A stretch of DNA of 64,000 bases from JALQUL01 sp040382935. GTDB lineage: Bacteria; Pseudomonadota; Gammaproteobacteria; Burkholderiales; Burkholderiaceae_C. The DNA is taken from contig JBEIEP010000009.1 of NCBI GenBank assembly GCA_040382935.1, positions 1-64,000 of the forward strand, read 5' to 3'. A program made the position numbers and the translations under genes. Below, piece by piece: positions 17,658 to 27,348 of the stretch (positions are counted from its first letter, which is position 1; every line of letters starts with the position of its first letter). A model generated the notes under the pieces. It made no database searches, was not told the origin of the DNA, and worked only from the letters and a program-made list of their open reading frames with translations.

Positions 17658-18554
17658 TTATCTTTTGTTGACCAGCACGATGCCCATGGCCACCAGTACC
17701 AAACCGGCCATGAGTGAATGGGTAATGGGTTCTGACAACCAAAAAGCGCCAATCAGCAGGGCAAAGATGGGCGTCAAAAATACGAATGCCGCGACTTTGG
17801 TTGCGGGGTAGCGGCCCAGCAACCACATCCAGGCCAGGTAGCTGGCAAAGGCCCCCACCACTGTTTGCAGCAGTATCGACCCCGTGGCAAATGCACTCCA
17901 GCGAAATGTCCAACTCTCCCCCAGGCCCAGCGACACAAAGGGAAGCAAAAGGCCGCTCATACCAATTTGATAGAAGAGCAGCTTTTCGGCAGAAATTTTT
18001 GTAAGGCCACTTGCACGTATCAACACCGTGGTCAAGCCCCAAAACAAGCCTCCTGCCAGTGCCATCAAGTCGCCTTTCCAGGTCAATGGGTCCAAACTGT
18101 CGTGGCCACGCAAACCGTCGGCCAGGGCAATCACGACCCCGGCAAAGGCCAGTACCAAACCCACCCATTGCCATTTGCCAATGCGCTCGGTGGCCACCCA
18201 CAGCGGCACCAGCAAGGCTACCCAAAACGGCGAGGTGTAGGCAAACACAGTAGTACGCGAGGCGGTGGTGTATTGCAGGGCATGAAACATAAAAGCGAAT
18301 TCAATAGCAAACAGTGTGCCCGCCATCAGTCCTATCTTGAGGCTACCGTCGGCCTGCCATAACGGGATGCGCCGCCAATGGCACCAAGCCATAAGTACCA
18401 GCGTGGCACCCAAAAACCGCACACTGGCCTGAAACACGGGAGCCAGTTCGGGCATGGTGGCTTTGACCAACACCTGTTGGTAGCCCCATAACAGGCAACA
18501 AATCACCAAGGTGCCGTAGGCAACGCCGTCGAGTTGAGATTTACGAAGTGTCAT
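17658..18554 (-). CDS. EamA/DMT-family transporter
   Basis: A drug/metabolite transporter of about 298 residues with ten predicted helices arranged as two EamA repeats. The first repeat includes VICCLLWGYQQVLVKATMPE and the second begins around KGDLMALAGGLFWGLTTVLIR. Such proteins export amino acids, metabolites or toxic compounds; the substrate cannot be told from sequence. The start is ATG 18554 (MTLRKSQ). It is divergent from the photolyase gene, with a 29-bp gap, so their promoters must overlap. Confidence 0.88.
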   Translation of the reverse strand: MTLRKSQLDGVAYGTLVICCLLWGYQQVLVKATMPELAPVFQASVRFLGATLVLMAWCHWRRIPLWQADGSLKIGLMAGTLFAIEFAFMFHALQYTTASRTTVFAYTSPFWVALLVPLWVATERIGKWQWVGLVLAFAGVVIALADGLRGHDSLDPLTWKGDLMALAGGLFWGLTTVLIRASGLTKISAEKLLFYQIGMSGLLLPFVSLGLGESWTFRWSAFATGSILLQTVVGAFASYLAWMWLLGRYPATKVAAFVFLTPIFALLIGAFWLSEPITHSLMAGLVLVAMGIVLVNKR

Positions 18555-18583
18555 CGGGGCTAGGGGGCGGTTAACATACAGGC

Positions 18584-20080
18584 ATGAACGAGACCTCATC
18601 CAAAGGCTTAGTATGGTTTAGGCGTGACCTGCGCAGCGCCGATCACGCGGCACTTTACCACGCACTGCGGTCCTGCCAGCAGGTGTTTGCCGTGTTTGTG
18701 TACGAGCGCGAGATTTTGGAGCCACTGCCCAGAACCGACCGGCGCGTGGCGTTTATCCATGACGCGCTTGCCGATTTGGAGCGGCAATTGTCTGCTTGGG
18801 TCAACCACCACCACGCAGGCCAAGCGCCGGTACACGGGGTGCTGATACAACGGTATGGGAACTCGGCCGATGAAATCCCTGCACTGGCACAGGCCCTGGG
18901 CGTGCAATGGGTGTTTGCCAACCACGACGACGAGCCTTTCGCCTTGCAAAGAGACCGGCAGGTCAGAGGGCGATTGGCCGAGCGCGGTATAGGTTTAAAA
19001 ACCTTTAAAGACCATGTGATTTTTGAGCGCCAGGAGGTGCTTAGCGCAGCGGGCCACCCCTATACGGTGTTTACGCCCTACAAAAACGCATGGTTGAAAA
19101 AACTCACCCCTGCTGACCTTGCCCCTTACCCCACAGAATCACTGGCCGCTGGCTTGCGCACCCCCCCTAAGGACCTTGCCACACCCCCTATGGCCTTGGC
19201 GCAATTGGGGTTTGACCAAGCCGTTCACACGTCTGACAAGCTGGGCAAGGGCAGCCAGGGTGGGCAGTCATTGTTGGCCGATTTTTTGCCACGCTTGGAT
19301 CGCTACGACAAAACCCGTGATTACCCGGCCGTTAAAGGCCCGAGCTACCTGGGCATACACCTGCGGTTTGGTACGGTTTCTGTGCGGCAAGTGGCCGCGC
19401 TCGCATGGCGGCGCGCGCAGGAACAATCACCCGGCGCCCAGGTTTGGCTCAACGAGTTGGTGTGGCGTGATTTTTATGCGCAGATTCTGGCCAACTTTCC
19501 GCAAGTTACACAGGCCTCTTTCAAGCCCGCTTACGACAAAATCGAGTGGGAAAAAGGGGTGCTGGCCAAAGCGCGGTTTGACGCGTGGTGCATGGGGGCC
19601 ACAGGCTATCCGCTGGTGGATGCAGCCATGCACCAACTCAACCAAACCGGCTATATGCACAACCGATTGCGCATGGTGGCGGCGAGCTTTTTGTGCAAAC
19701 ACCTGGGCCTGAACTGGCGTTGGGGCGAAGCCTATTTTGCGGAAAAACTCAACGACTTTGATCTGGCCTCTAACAACGGCGGCTGGCAATGGGCCAGCTC
19801 CAGCGGGTGCGACGCCCAGCCGTTTTTTCGCATATTTAACCCGGTGCTGCAAAGCAAAAAATTTGACCCTGACGGTAAGTTTTTAGCGCGCTACCTGCCG
19901 GTGCTGGCCCAACTGCCACCGGCGCTGCGCCATGCCCCTTGGATGGCACCCGCTGAATTACTGGGGTCAGTGCGTCTGGGGCAAGACTACCCGCTGCCCA
20001 TAGTTGACCATCAAGAGGCCAGAGCCCAGACGCTGGCGCGCTACCGGTGTGTGCAAACCACCCCTGCAAAAGGCGGCTAA
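18584..20080 (+). CDS. Cryptochrome/deoxyribodipyrimidine photolyase family protein
   Basis: A blue-light flavoenzyme repairing cyclobutane pyrimidine dimers, 498 residues. The N-terminal antenna-binding Rossmann domain begins LVWFRRDLRSADHAAL. The C-terminal FAD domain has TRDYPAVKGPSYLGIHLRFG, QLNQTGYMHNRLRMVAASFL and the class I signature SNNGGWQWASSSGCDAQPFF, which includes one of the electron-transfer tryptophans. Class I CPD photolyase is the best reading; a CPD-type cryptochrome cannot be fully excluded. The 3' end overlaps the convergent SDR gene by 4 bp. Confidence 0.92.
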   Translation: MNETSSKGLVWFRRDLRSADHAALYHALRSCQQVFAVFVYEREILEPLPRTDRRVAFIHDALADLERQLSAWVNHHHAGQAPVHGVLIQRYGNSADEIPALAQALGVQWVFANHDDEPFALQRDRQVRGRLAERGIGLKTFKDHVIFERQEVLSAAGHPYTVFTPYKNAWLKKLTPADLAPYPTESLAAGLRTPPKDLATPPMALAQLGFDQAVHTSDKLGKGSQGGQSLLADFLPRLDRYDKTRDYPAVKGPSYLGIHLRFGTVSVRQVAALAWRRAQEQSPGAQVWLNELVWRDFYAQILANFPQVTQASFKPAYDKIEWEKGVLAKARFDAWCMGATGYPLVDAAMHQLNQTGYMHNRLRMVAASFLCKHLGLNWRWGEAYFAEKLNDFDLASNNGGWQWASSSGCDAQPFFRIFNPVLQSKKFDPDGKFLARYLPVLAQLPPALRHAPWMAPAELLGSVRLGQDYPLPIVDHQEARAQTLARYRCVQTTPAKGG

Positions 20081-21006
20081 AGCGCACCTAGCGATGCCCA
20101 ACCCTCTTGCACCGTAGGGTAGCGCAAACGCAGGCCCAGCTCAGCCTTTAGCCGTTGGTTGGACAGGCGGCGCGATTCACCCATAAAGCTCAGCAGTTGC
20201 AACGGCAGCTCGGTTGACGCGGTAGAACGCTTGACGCGCGGAGGTCGGGGCAGCCCTGCCCTATCGGCCAGCAGGTCGTAATAGTCACCCATTAAGTAGG
20301 CCGAGTCGTCGCATACGTTGATTGTGCGTTGTGAAGGCCCCTTCCAAAGGGCCAACCAGCAGGCACGGGCCAGGTCATGGGCATGGATGTGGTTGGTGTA
20401 CACGTCGTCTTCACGCACCAACACGGGGGTCTGGCGGGTTAGGCGCTCGCGCACTTGGGCACCGCTGCGGTCGGGGCTGTAAATACCGGGTACGCGCAAT
20501 GTGGTGCAGCCACACGCGGTAGCACGCCCAAACTGGCGAACCAGTTGCTCCGCATGGGCCCGACGCTTGGCCCTTGGGGTGAGGGGGTTGGGCGGCGTGG
20601 CTTCGGTGCACACGGCACCGGCTTTGTCACCGTATACGCCGGTGGTGGAGGCGTACACCAGTTGCCGGGGTGCTTTTCTTTGGTTGAGCACGCTTAGCAA
20701 TTGGGCAGTGCGTGTATCGTCCCACCCCTGGCCCGGGGGGGACGCAAGATGCAACACCCTGTGTGCGATGCCCGCCAGTCGGTGCAGGGTGGCCAGATCG
20801 TCCAAATTGCCGCCCGCCACGGTTAGGCCCAGTTTTCTTAAATTCGAGTACTTGGCTGGAGAGCTGCTAAGCGCGTAGGTTTTAACGGCAGCGGACGTGC
20901 CGAGCGCCGCCACCCGCTGCCCTATGTCACCGCAACCCACGATCAATACGCGGTTTCGCCTAAAAAGTCGGGGCAATGCGCCAGGATGGGTGTTTGAGAG
21001 GGCCAT
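20077..21006 (-). CDS. NAD(P)-dependent epimerase/SDR-family protein
   Basis: An extended-type SDR of 309 residues with the nucleotide motif VLIVGCGDIGQRVA (about 20-33), where a Cys replaces one Gly of the classical GxxGxxG. The catalytic Tyr-x3-Lys is not standard: VYGDKAG follows a Ser/Thr-rich stretch, so it may be a NAD(P)-binding regulator or YeeZ-like protein rather than a classical epimerase. Blocks such as RVLHLASPPGQG and TLRVPGIYSPDR match the YeeZ group. The start is ATG 21006. The next gene is divergent, with a 71-bp gap. Confidence 0.8.
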   Translation of the reverse strand: MALSNTHPGALPRLFRRNRVLIVGCGDIGQRVAALGTSAAVKTYALSSSPAKYSNLRKLGLTVAGGNLDDLATLHRLAGIAHRVLHLASPPGQGWDDTRTAQLLSVLNQRKAPRQLVYASTTGVYGDKAGAVCTEATPPNPLTPRAKRRAHAEQLVRQFGRATACGCTTLRVPGIYSPDRSGAQVRERLTRQTPVLVREDDVYTNHIHAHDLARACWLALWKGPSQRTINVCDDSAYLMGDYYDLLADRAGLPRPPRVKRSTASTELPLQLLSFMGESRRLSNQRLKAELGLRLRYPTVQEGWASLGAL

Positions 21007-21077
21007 GGTGAGAATACCTGATGCGATATTATCGAACATGGGGCTGCGCGCGGTGCGCAACCAACTGGAGTTTAGTT

Positions 21078-22094
21078 TTGAAGATCACATTTGAGCCCAG
21101 CGGACGTAGTTTTGAGACCGCACCCGATGAGGAGATTTTGACCGCCGGGATTCGCGCCGGGTTGACACTGCCCTATGGCTGCAAAGACGGGGCCTGCGGC
21201 TCGTGTAAATGCAAAAAATTGGCGGGAACAGTCATCCACAGGGCGCATCAAGAGAAAGCACTTTCGGCCGCTGAAGAGGCCGACGGCTACGTGCTGACTT
21301 GCTGCGCACGCGCCATCACCGACGTGGTGTTGGAGTCCAAGCTGGTGGGGGCTGAAGGAGCCCTGCCGATTGTCAAAATGCCGGTGCGCGTGGCGTCAAT
21401 AGAAAAGGTATCGCCCGATGTGGCTATTCTGCGTTTGCAATTGCCCGCAGGCAATACCTTTAAGTACCACCCGGGCCAGTACATCGAGGTGTTGTTAACC
21501 GGAGGACTGCGGCGAAGCTACTCCATGGCCAATGCGCCAGGGCAGGGCACCGGTGTTGAGCTACATCTGCGCCACATGCCGGGGGGGCGTTTTACCGACC
21601 ATGTGTTTTTGCGTATGCAAGAAAAAGAGATCTTGCGCGTAGAAGGGCCGTTTGGCAGCTTTTACCTACGCGATTCAGATAAACCCATGGTTTTGTTGGC
21701 CTCTGGCACCGGGTTTGCGCCCATCAAAGCTTTGCTGGAACATATGGCAGCCGCTGGCATACAGCGGCCTGCCACATTGTTTTGGGGCGGTCGCCGCCCA
21801 CAGGACCTGTATATGCACCAAGGCTTATTGGAATTGTTGAAGATCCTGCCGCAGGTGCGCTATGTGCCGGTGGTCTCTGAGGCGCAAGACGAGGACCAGT
21901 GGACGGGCGAAACAGGCTGGGTACACCAAGCCGTGATGCGCGAGATACCTGACCTGTCTGGCCACCAAGTCTATGCGTGTGGCGTACCTGTGATGGTGGA
22001 TGCGGCACGGCGCGACTTTACATCGCTGTCCGGCTTGCCGTCTGATGAGTTTTACGCCGATTCGTTTACCTCAGAGGCTGACAAGTCTCACTGA
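21078..22094 (+). CDS. 2Fe-2S ferredoxin-FAD/NAD(P)H reductase (CDP-6-deoxyglucoseen reductase-like)
   Basis: A three-domain electron-transfer protein of 338 residues. The N-terminal plant-type ferredoxin has Cys35, Cys40, Cys43 in the loop YGCKDGACGSCKC and Cys75. The FAD-binding barrel has RSYSMAN. The NAD domain has LLASGTGFAPIKALLEH and ends with ACGVPVMVDAARRDF. It passes electrons from NAD(P)H to a partner oxygenase or dehydratase; the partner is unknown. The start is TTG 21078, chosen because GGAG lies 7 nt upstream and because it gives the usual KITFEPSG beginning. Confidence 0.9.
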   Translation: MKITFEPSGRSFETAPDEEILTAGIRAGLTLPYGCKDGACGSCKCKKLAGTVIHRAHQEKALSAAEEADGYVLTCCARAITDVVLESKLVGAEGALPIVKMPVRVASIEKVSPDVAILRLQLPAGNTFKYHPGQYIEVLLTGGLRRSYSMANAPGQGTGVELHLRHMPGGRFTDHVFLRMQEKEILRVEGPFGSFYLRDSDKPMVLLASGTGFAPIKALLEHMAAAGIQRPATLFWGGRRPQDLYMHQGLLELLKILPQVRYVPVVSEAQDEDQWTGETGWVHQAVMREIPDLSGHQVYACGVPVMVDAARRDFTSLSGLPSDEFYADSFTSEADKSH

Positions 22095-22122
22095 AGGACC
22101 GGCCTGAAAGGCCTTGAGGGGG

Positions 22123-22902
22123 TCAGTTGGAGGGGGCTTGGCCGCTCGCGGAATCGTCCATTGGCAATTGGGAACTCATGATGAAATGGCGTACCTCGGC
22201 CACGTTGCGCCTTGATACCTCCAAACGTTCCTGCACCATTTGTAGTTCGATCTCCCAACAGTCATTCACCCCGCGGCGCAGGCCCAGAATTAAACGGGTA
22301 GGCACCAGGGCATTGCGGTGGATGCGGATAAAAGCGTGACTCCAGCGTTCTTGCAGGCTGTTGAGGCTTTCTTCAATCAAAAACGTGGCCTTGCCGGTTT
22401 TGACCAGCACATATTTTTGTTCGGCCTTGAAGTACAGCACCTCGTTAATGGGAATGCGCCGCGTACCATGCCGTTCATTGATCAAAATCGTGTTGGAAGC
22501 ATCTATGGCCTCGTCCGCCACGGGGCTGGGTCTATTGACATAGTGGTAACTCACCCGTTCGATGGCCACCCGCAGGCGCTCAATCCGCACGGGTTTGGTC
22601 AGGTAGTCCACAGCGGCCAGATTGAAGGCTTCTAGCGCGTGCTGGTCGTGCGCGGTAACAAATACAATCGCAGGAGGTTGCGGGGTGTCTTTGATGCGTG
22701 CAGCCAAGGCCAATCCCGACTCGCCGGGCATCTGAATGTCCAGCAAGACCAGGTCCACTTCGTGGTCTTCGATGATTTTGTAGGCAACCTCGGACGATCC
22801 GGCCTCCAAAATATGCACGACGCCCAACGACCGTAGCAGTTCTCGCAGACGTGCCCTTGCGAGGGTTTCGTCGTCTACCACCAGCACGTGAATGTTTTCC
22901 AT
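22123..22902 (-). CDS. LytTR-family response regulator (AlgR-like)
   Basis: A DNA-binding response regulator of 259 residues. The receiver domain (about 4-120) has the acidic pair VVDDE (8-12), phospho-acceptor Asp55 in LLDIQMPGE, Thr in FVTAHD, and Lys in LTKPV. The C-terminal LytTR domain (about 140-240) has RIPINEVLYFKAEQKYVLV and FIRIHRNALV. The gene follows the sensor kinase gene by 7 bp, so the two form an operon and a two-component pair comparable to AlgZ/AlgR of Pseudomonas, where the regulator controls alginate, pili or envelope genes. Targets here are unknown. Confidence 0.92.
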   Translation of the reverse strand: MENIHVLVVDDETLARARLRELLRSLGVVHILEAGSSEVAYKIIEDHEVDLVLLDIQMPGESGLALAARIKDTPQPPAIVFVTAHDQHALEAFNLAAVDYLTKPVRIERLRVAIERVSYHYVNRPSPVADEAIDASNTILINERHGTRRIPINEVLYFKAEQKYVLVKTGKATFLIEESLNSLQERWSHAFIRIHRNALVPTRLILGLRRGVNDCWEIELQMVQERLEVSRRNVAEVRHFIMSSQLPMDDSASGQAPSN

Positions 22903-22909
22903 AAGAACT

Positions 22910-24007
22910 CTAAAAAAACGTTGAATGATTGTCGGTTAACACCAACGCGGGTTTACGTGGAATGCGTACCAAAACCCTGTAGCGCCCATTGGCGACTCGG
23001 GTGTCTATCGTCGCCTCTGTATCGTAAAACAGTTGCAAACGGGTAGCCACATTGCGAAGGCCAATGCCGGTGCTTGGTTTTTTGGGCATCATGGCACCCG
23101 CACGCCCTATGGAATTTTCGATGCGAATTTCAACCACCCGTTCGAGGGTGCGGGTTTCTATCCAGATGTGGCCTGGCTCCAAGTTGGGCTCTATTCCATG
23201 CTTGACCGCGTTCTCCACCAGTGGTTGTAGCATCAAAGGAACGATTTTGGTCTCAAGGGTATTGGCATCAATGCGCCAATGAATTTCCATACGGCTCTCA
23301 AACCGAATTTTTTCAATGTCCAGGTACTGGCGCACCAAGGTCAACTCTTCTTCTAATGTCAGCACCGTATTGCTTTTGGAAATGGCGTGGTGAAACAGGT
23401 CTGACAGGTCTTGCAGCAGGATTTCGGCCTTTTCAGGTTCCAGTTTGACCAATGCAATGGCGCTATTGAGGCTGTTAAACAAAAAATGCGGTTGTATGCG
23501 CGCCTGCAATTGCTTGAGTTGCGCGGTGGTGTTTTCGGGTGCCACCGCGTTGCGGCGCAGGCTGGCCAGCCAAATCAGCAGGGCCGCCAAAAACGCGCCC
23601 GCTGCGCTGCTGGCCAGCGGTTGCGGGTTGGCCAACGATGCGATAGGCAAGGCGGAAATGCCTTTGGCCGATGCCCATCCCAAAACGGCTCCGAGTGCCA
23701 GTCCGTAGCTGAACTGAAAGGCGTAACTTTTGCCATACAACCAACGACGGCTTGAGCAGCCGAGTATTAGCCAAACAAGTGTCGCCGGTAGCGTCACCCA
23801 ACTGACCAATGCCACCTGCTGAAGCCATTGCAGTGCGGAAAGATTCAAAAACAATAGACTGACGGCAACAAAGCCATGCACCAGCGCCACCGCCCGAAAC
23901 ACCATACCCGCCTGGCAGTTGTTGAACATGAGGGCCGACCTCTGATTGATGTCCAACGCCGCACCGGCTTGGGCCTTCTTCGAATGAAAGCCCGATAGAA
24001 TTCCCAT
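22910..24007 (-). CDS. LytS/AlgZ-type membrane sensor histidine kinase
   Basis: An inner-membrane sensor of about 365 residues. Around four hydrophobic helices span residues 30-165, with little periplasmic domain. The His_kinase motif has the phospho-His in RIQPHFLFNSLNSA, then PLMLQPLVENAVKHGIEP and GIGLRNVATRLQLFY of the HATPase. The start at 24007 (MGILSGF) is chosen because a longer ORF reading from 24121 overlaps the divergent argH start. The kinase and the downstream LytTR regulator form one transcription unit. Confidence 0.9.
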   Translation of the reverse strand: MGILSGFHSKKAQAGAALDINQRSALMFNNCQAGMVFRAVALVHGFVAVSLLFLNLSALQWLQQVALVSWVTLPATLVWLILGCSSRRWLYGKSYAFQFSYGLALGAVLGWASAKGISALPIASLANPQPLASSAAGAFLAALLIWLASLRRNAVAPENTTAQLKQLQARIQPHFLFNSLNSAIALVKLEPEKAEILLQDLSDLFHHAISKSNTVLTLEEELTLVRQYLDIEKIRFESRMEIHWRIDANTLETKIVPLMLQPLVENAVKHGIEPNLEPGHIWIETRTLERVVEIRIENSIGRAGAMMPKKPSTGIGLRNVATRLQLFYDTEATIDTRVANGRYRVLVRIPRKPALVLTDNHSTFF

Positions 24008-24044
24008 GTTCTTCTGTGCCCTTCGATGCAATAAAAACCAAGCA

Positions 24045-25445
24045 ATGACCCAAAGCCAATTACACAACAAATCCACCGCGTGGTCGGCCCTGTTTTCAGA
24101 ACCCATGAGCGACCTGGTCAAACGCTACACTGCCAGTGTGGATTTTGACAAGCGGCTGTGGCGGGCGGATATTGCCGGGTCTTTGGCCCACGCGCAAATG
24201 CTGCACGCCCAAGGCCTCTTGAGCGCCGACGACTGGCAATCCATTGTGTCTGGGATGGATACCATACGCCAAGAAATCGAATCGGGCCAGTTTGTCTGGC
24301 AGCTAGACCTAGAAGACGTTCACCTCAACATTGAGGCGCGCTTGACCGCCTTGGTGGGCATGGCTGGTAAGCGCCTACACACGGGGCGTAGCCGCAACGA
24401 CCAGGTTGCCACCGACGTGCGCCTGTGGTTGCGCGATGAGATCGATGTATTGCTCGATTTACTGGTGAAGGTGCAGCAGTCATTGGTGACGGTTGCAGAG
24501 AAAAATGTTGAGGTAATTTTGCCGGGCTTTACCCACTTGCAAGTGGCGCAACCCGTGAGCTTTGGTCACCATTTGCTGGCTTATGTCGAAATGTTCAGCC
24601 GCGATGCTGAACGCCTGCAAGAGGTCAGGACGCGCGTGAACCGCCTTCCCTTGGGTGCTGCGGCGTTGGCGGGAACCAGCTATCCGCTGGACCGCGAACA
24701 GGTGGCCCGCACCTTAGGGATGCAGGGCGTTTGTCAAAACAGTCTGGACGCGGTGAGCGACCGTGATTTTGCGATTGAGTTTACCGCCGCGGCCAGTCTC
24801 ATCATGTTGCACTTTAGCCGCCTAAGTGAAGAGCTTGTGCTGTGGATGAGCCAAAGTTTTGGATTTATCTCAATTGCCGATCGCTTTTGCACAGGCAGTT
24901 CCATCATGCCGCAAAAGAAAAATCCCGACGTGCCCGAGTTGGCCAGAGGCAAAACAGGCCGTGTGGTAGGTCATTTGATGGCTTTGATCACGCTGATGAA
25001 AGGCCAACCCCTGGCCTATAACAAAGACAACCAAGAAGACAAAGAGCCTTTGTTTGACACGGCAGATACCGTAAAAGACACCCTGCGCATCTTTGCCGAG
25101 TTGATTTTGGGGATCACGGTTAAGCCCGAGGCCATGCGGGCAGCCGCGCTCAAAGGCCATGCCTGCGCCACCGATCTGGCCGATTACCTGGTCAAAAAAG
25201 GACTGCCGTTTCGCGACGCGCACGAGGCGGTCGCCAAGGTGGTACGGGCCGCCACTGAGCGCCAATGCAATTTGGCGGAGCTGCCCTATGAGGTGTTGCA
25301 AACCCTGCATCCCGCGCTGGAGCAGGATGTTTACGAAGTGCTTACCCTTGAGGGCTCGTTAAATGCCCGCACTACTTTGGGTGGCACCGCGCCCATACAG
25401 GTGCGCCACCAGCTATCGCTGCACCGCCAGCGCCTGGGGCTGTAG
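24045..25445 (+). CDS. argH: Argininosuccinate lyase
   Basis: Cleaves argininosuccinate to arginine and fumarate in the last step of arginine synthesis. It has 466 residues. Characteristic blocks are FSEPMSDLVKRYTASVDFDKRLW near the start, GRSRNDQVATDVRLW, and the superfamily signature GSSIMPQKKNPD with the catalytic Ser loop. The ATG at 24045 is preferred to an upstream one at 24006. It is divergent from the AlgZ-like kinase gene with about 37 bp between the starts, a conserved Burkholderiales arrangement. Confidence 0.96.
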   Translation: MTQSQLHNKSTAWSALFSEPMSDLVKRYTASVDFDKRLWRADIAGSLAHAQMLHAQGLLSADDWQSIVSGMDTIRQEIESGQFVWQLDLEDVHLNIEARLTALVGMAGKRLHTGRSRNDQVATDVRLWLRDEIDVLLDLLVKVQQSLVTVAEKNVEVILPGFTHLQVAQPVSFGHHLLAYVEMFSRDAERLQEVRTRVNRLPLGAAALAGTSYPLDREQVARTLGMQGVCQNSLDAVSDRDFAIEFTAAASLIMLHFSRLSEELVLWMSQSFGFISIADRFCTGSSIMPQKKNPDVPELARGKTGRVVGHLMALITLMKGQPLAYNKDNQEDKEPLFDTADTVKDTLRIFAELILGITVKPEAMRAAALKGHACATDLADYLVKKGLPFRDAHEAVAKVVRAATERQCNLAELPYEVLQTLHPALEQDVYEVLTLEGSLNARTTLGGTAPIQVRHQLSLHRQRLGL

Positions 25446-25459
25446 GCACGCCAAGCGGC

Positions 25460-26263
25460 TTATAGTTCGGTAACGCCCAGCGCGGTCGCTTGGTCGCGCA
25501 TCGCAAGGCAAATGGCGTAATCCGACAGAGCAATGGGCTCAAACCCTGTCATCAGCAATGCGGCGCATACCGGGGCCATGGCTGGGTCTTGCACCACCGC
25601 CACAATCGCGTCAAGGATGGCTTGGCGAACATCGGGTGGAACGGTATTGGCGCAAATAACAGGCAAGCCGGGGTAGTGCGCGGTCTGCCCAATAATGACC
25701 AAGGCCTTTATTGCGCGGTCCGGTTGGGCCCCCAAACCCGCCAGTGTGACCGCATCTACCGCCGCAATATCCGCCCGTCCCTCGAGCACGGCTTGCATTG
25801 AGGCCAGGTGCGAGCCGGTCGCAATGGACTGCCCAAAAAAGCGGCCCTGTACGGCCAGTGGCGCCACCATGGCGCGTAGGCTGTTGTAGCCTGACTGCGA
25901 ATCAGTGCTGTTGAAGGCAACGGTCATGCCCCGAAAATCACCCAAACCCTTGGCCGCGTTGCGTGGGTGCACCACCAGTTGGCTGGAGCAACGAATGCCC
26001 TCACAACCTTGGGCGCGGTAACGGAAAGTACCCAGCATTGCTACGCGGTGTTTAAGTTCGGTCGCCAAGGGGTAACCGCAGGTTTGGCTGACCAGCAGGT
26101 CGTTGCGTAACCAATGATTCAAATAGGGCGTGTCTGGGGTGCTCAAGGCATTCGGAATATCGGTCACCCCGCTGGCGTGCAAACGCTGGCTTACTGCGGA
26201 CCAAAACGCCCCAAGAGCTGCTGGCGCAAAGCCGTACATGGGCAGGGAAGCGATCCATTTCAT
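25460..26263 (-). CDS. PhnD/PF12974-type phosphonate-binding-like protein without signal peptide
   Basis: A 267-residue periplasmic-binding-protein fold of the phosphate/phosphite/phosphonate group. Core features: TVAFNSTDSQSGYNSLRAM in the first lobe, and HLASMQAVLEGRADIAAVDAVT, the usual hinge motif in this family. It begins directly with MKWIASLPMYGFAP with no signal peptide or lipobox, so it is probably cytoplasmic or the true start is not this one. No permease or ATPase lies nearby. Its start overlaps the stop of the desaturase gene by 4 bp, so the two are translated together; any functional link is unknown. Confidence 0.82.
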   Translation of the reverse strand: MKWIASLPMYGFAPAALGAFWSAVSQRLHASGVTDIPNALSTPDTPYLNHWLRNDLLVSQTCGYPLATELKHRVAMLGTFRYRAQGCEGIRCSSQLVVHPRNAAKGLGDFRGMTVAFNSTDSQSGYNSLRAMVAPLAVQGRFFGQSIATGSHLASMQAVLEGRADIAAVDAVTLAGLGAQPDRAIKALVIIGQTAHYPGLPVICANTVPPDVRQAILDAIVAVVQDPAMAPVCAALLMTGFEPIALSDYAICLAMRDQATALGVTEL

Positions 26264-27201
26264 GGCTTATAGTCCTCGGGTTCATGGGTGCTGTTGCTTG
26301 ATGCAAACGGATGCGCTGGCGTATCGACCGGCTTAAAAAGAAAACGTCTGAACAGGCTTGCATAGCCATGAATCAAAAAGCCTCCATTGCGTTCTAGGTA
26401 CCCCAGTCGGTCGGACTGGTAGGCCTTCGGGATGCGATACCAAGACAGGCTAGGCTGTTCATGGTGAACGGCATGAAAATTGTTGTTCAGATAAAACAAT
26501 CGCCAAAAAACGTTGGCTTCGTTGATCACGATGCGGTGCTCGGGGAGTGGCGCGGCGCGGTGTTCAAAAAAAGAACGCAGCACGATCAACGCCAGAGCGG
26601 GGTAAGCCAACCCTAGCAACCAGACCCATGGTGACATCTCGGCCTGCCGGTCCACCCAGTAAAGCAGTACCGCCAAAAGCGATAAGTGAATGGTCCAGGT
26701 TCCCAGGTAACGGCGGTCGCCTTTGAGAATGTCGGCCATTGAGTTGGACCATACATGCCATGCCGAAAGGCCGCTAAAAACAAGCAGTCGCCCGGTTAAG
26801 GTTCTCTGAAATGACAACCACCGCTGTCGGTAACGCGGCAATTGGGCATAGGCCTCACGGGTGACAAAGTTGGACTCTGGATCAATTCCCGGCAGTGTCA
26901 GATTGGCGTCTTGGTGGTGCGCCAAATGGCTGTCACGGTACAGGTCATAGGGAAACCAGGGCGAAATTGGGAAGAGTACCAAGGCACGATTGAAACCCCG
27001 CCACGGTGTGGGGTGACCGTGCAGCACCTCGTGTTGCAGACTCATAAACCATGCGGTCACAAAAATCAACACCGGGTGGGAAAACCAAACCGGCAGTTGC
27101 GTATAGAAGGTGATTGTGAGTATCCATCCGCCGTAGATGGCAAATACGACGCACCAAGTGGGCCATTCAAGCGGAGCAGGTTTGATAGAAGGCGAGGTCA
27201 T
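26260..27201 (-). CDS. Fatty acid desaturase (membrane di-iron)
   Basis: A membrane-bound di-iron desaturase/hydroxylase-type protein of about 313 residues with four or so helices. It has the three histidine boxes: SLQHEVLHGHPT, DSHLAHHQD and NNFHAVHHEQPS. Such proteins introduce double bonds in acyl chains or act on related lipids. The start is ATG 27201 (MTSPSIKPAP); a longer ORF from 27348 would have a non-typical N terminus. Its stop overlaps the start of the PhnD-like gene. An O-antigen-ligase-type gene lies 147 bp upstream in the same direction. Confidence 0.88.
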   Translation of the reverse strand: MTSPSIKPAPLEWPTWCVVFAIYGGWILTITFYTQLPVWFSHPVLIFVTAWFMSLQHEVLHGHPTPWRGFNRALVLFPISPWFPYDLYRDSHLAHHQDANLTLPGIDPESNFVTREAYAQLPRYRQRWLSFQRTLTGRLLVFSGLSAWHVWSNSMADILKGDRRYLGTWTIHLSLLAVLLYWVDRQAEMSPWVWLLGLAYPALALIVLRSFFEHRAAPLPEHRIVINEANVFWRLFYLNNNFHAVHHEQPSLSWYRIPKAYQSDRLGYLERNGGFLIHGYASLFRRFLFKPVDTPAHPFASSNSTHEPEDYKP

Positions 27202-27348
27202 GACGGGTAGCGAGGGAACAGTTGAGATGGCTGCCAGTAGGCAAAGGCTATGCTGATCCTCAGTCCATTTTATTTTTACAGGGGCACGACACGTCGACGA
27301 AATGGCATACCCGTGCGTGAGAAAAATGCATGGGTCAGCGCTTGCCAA

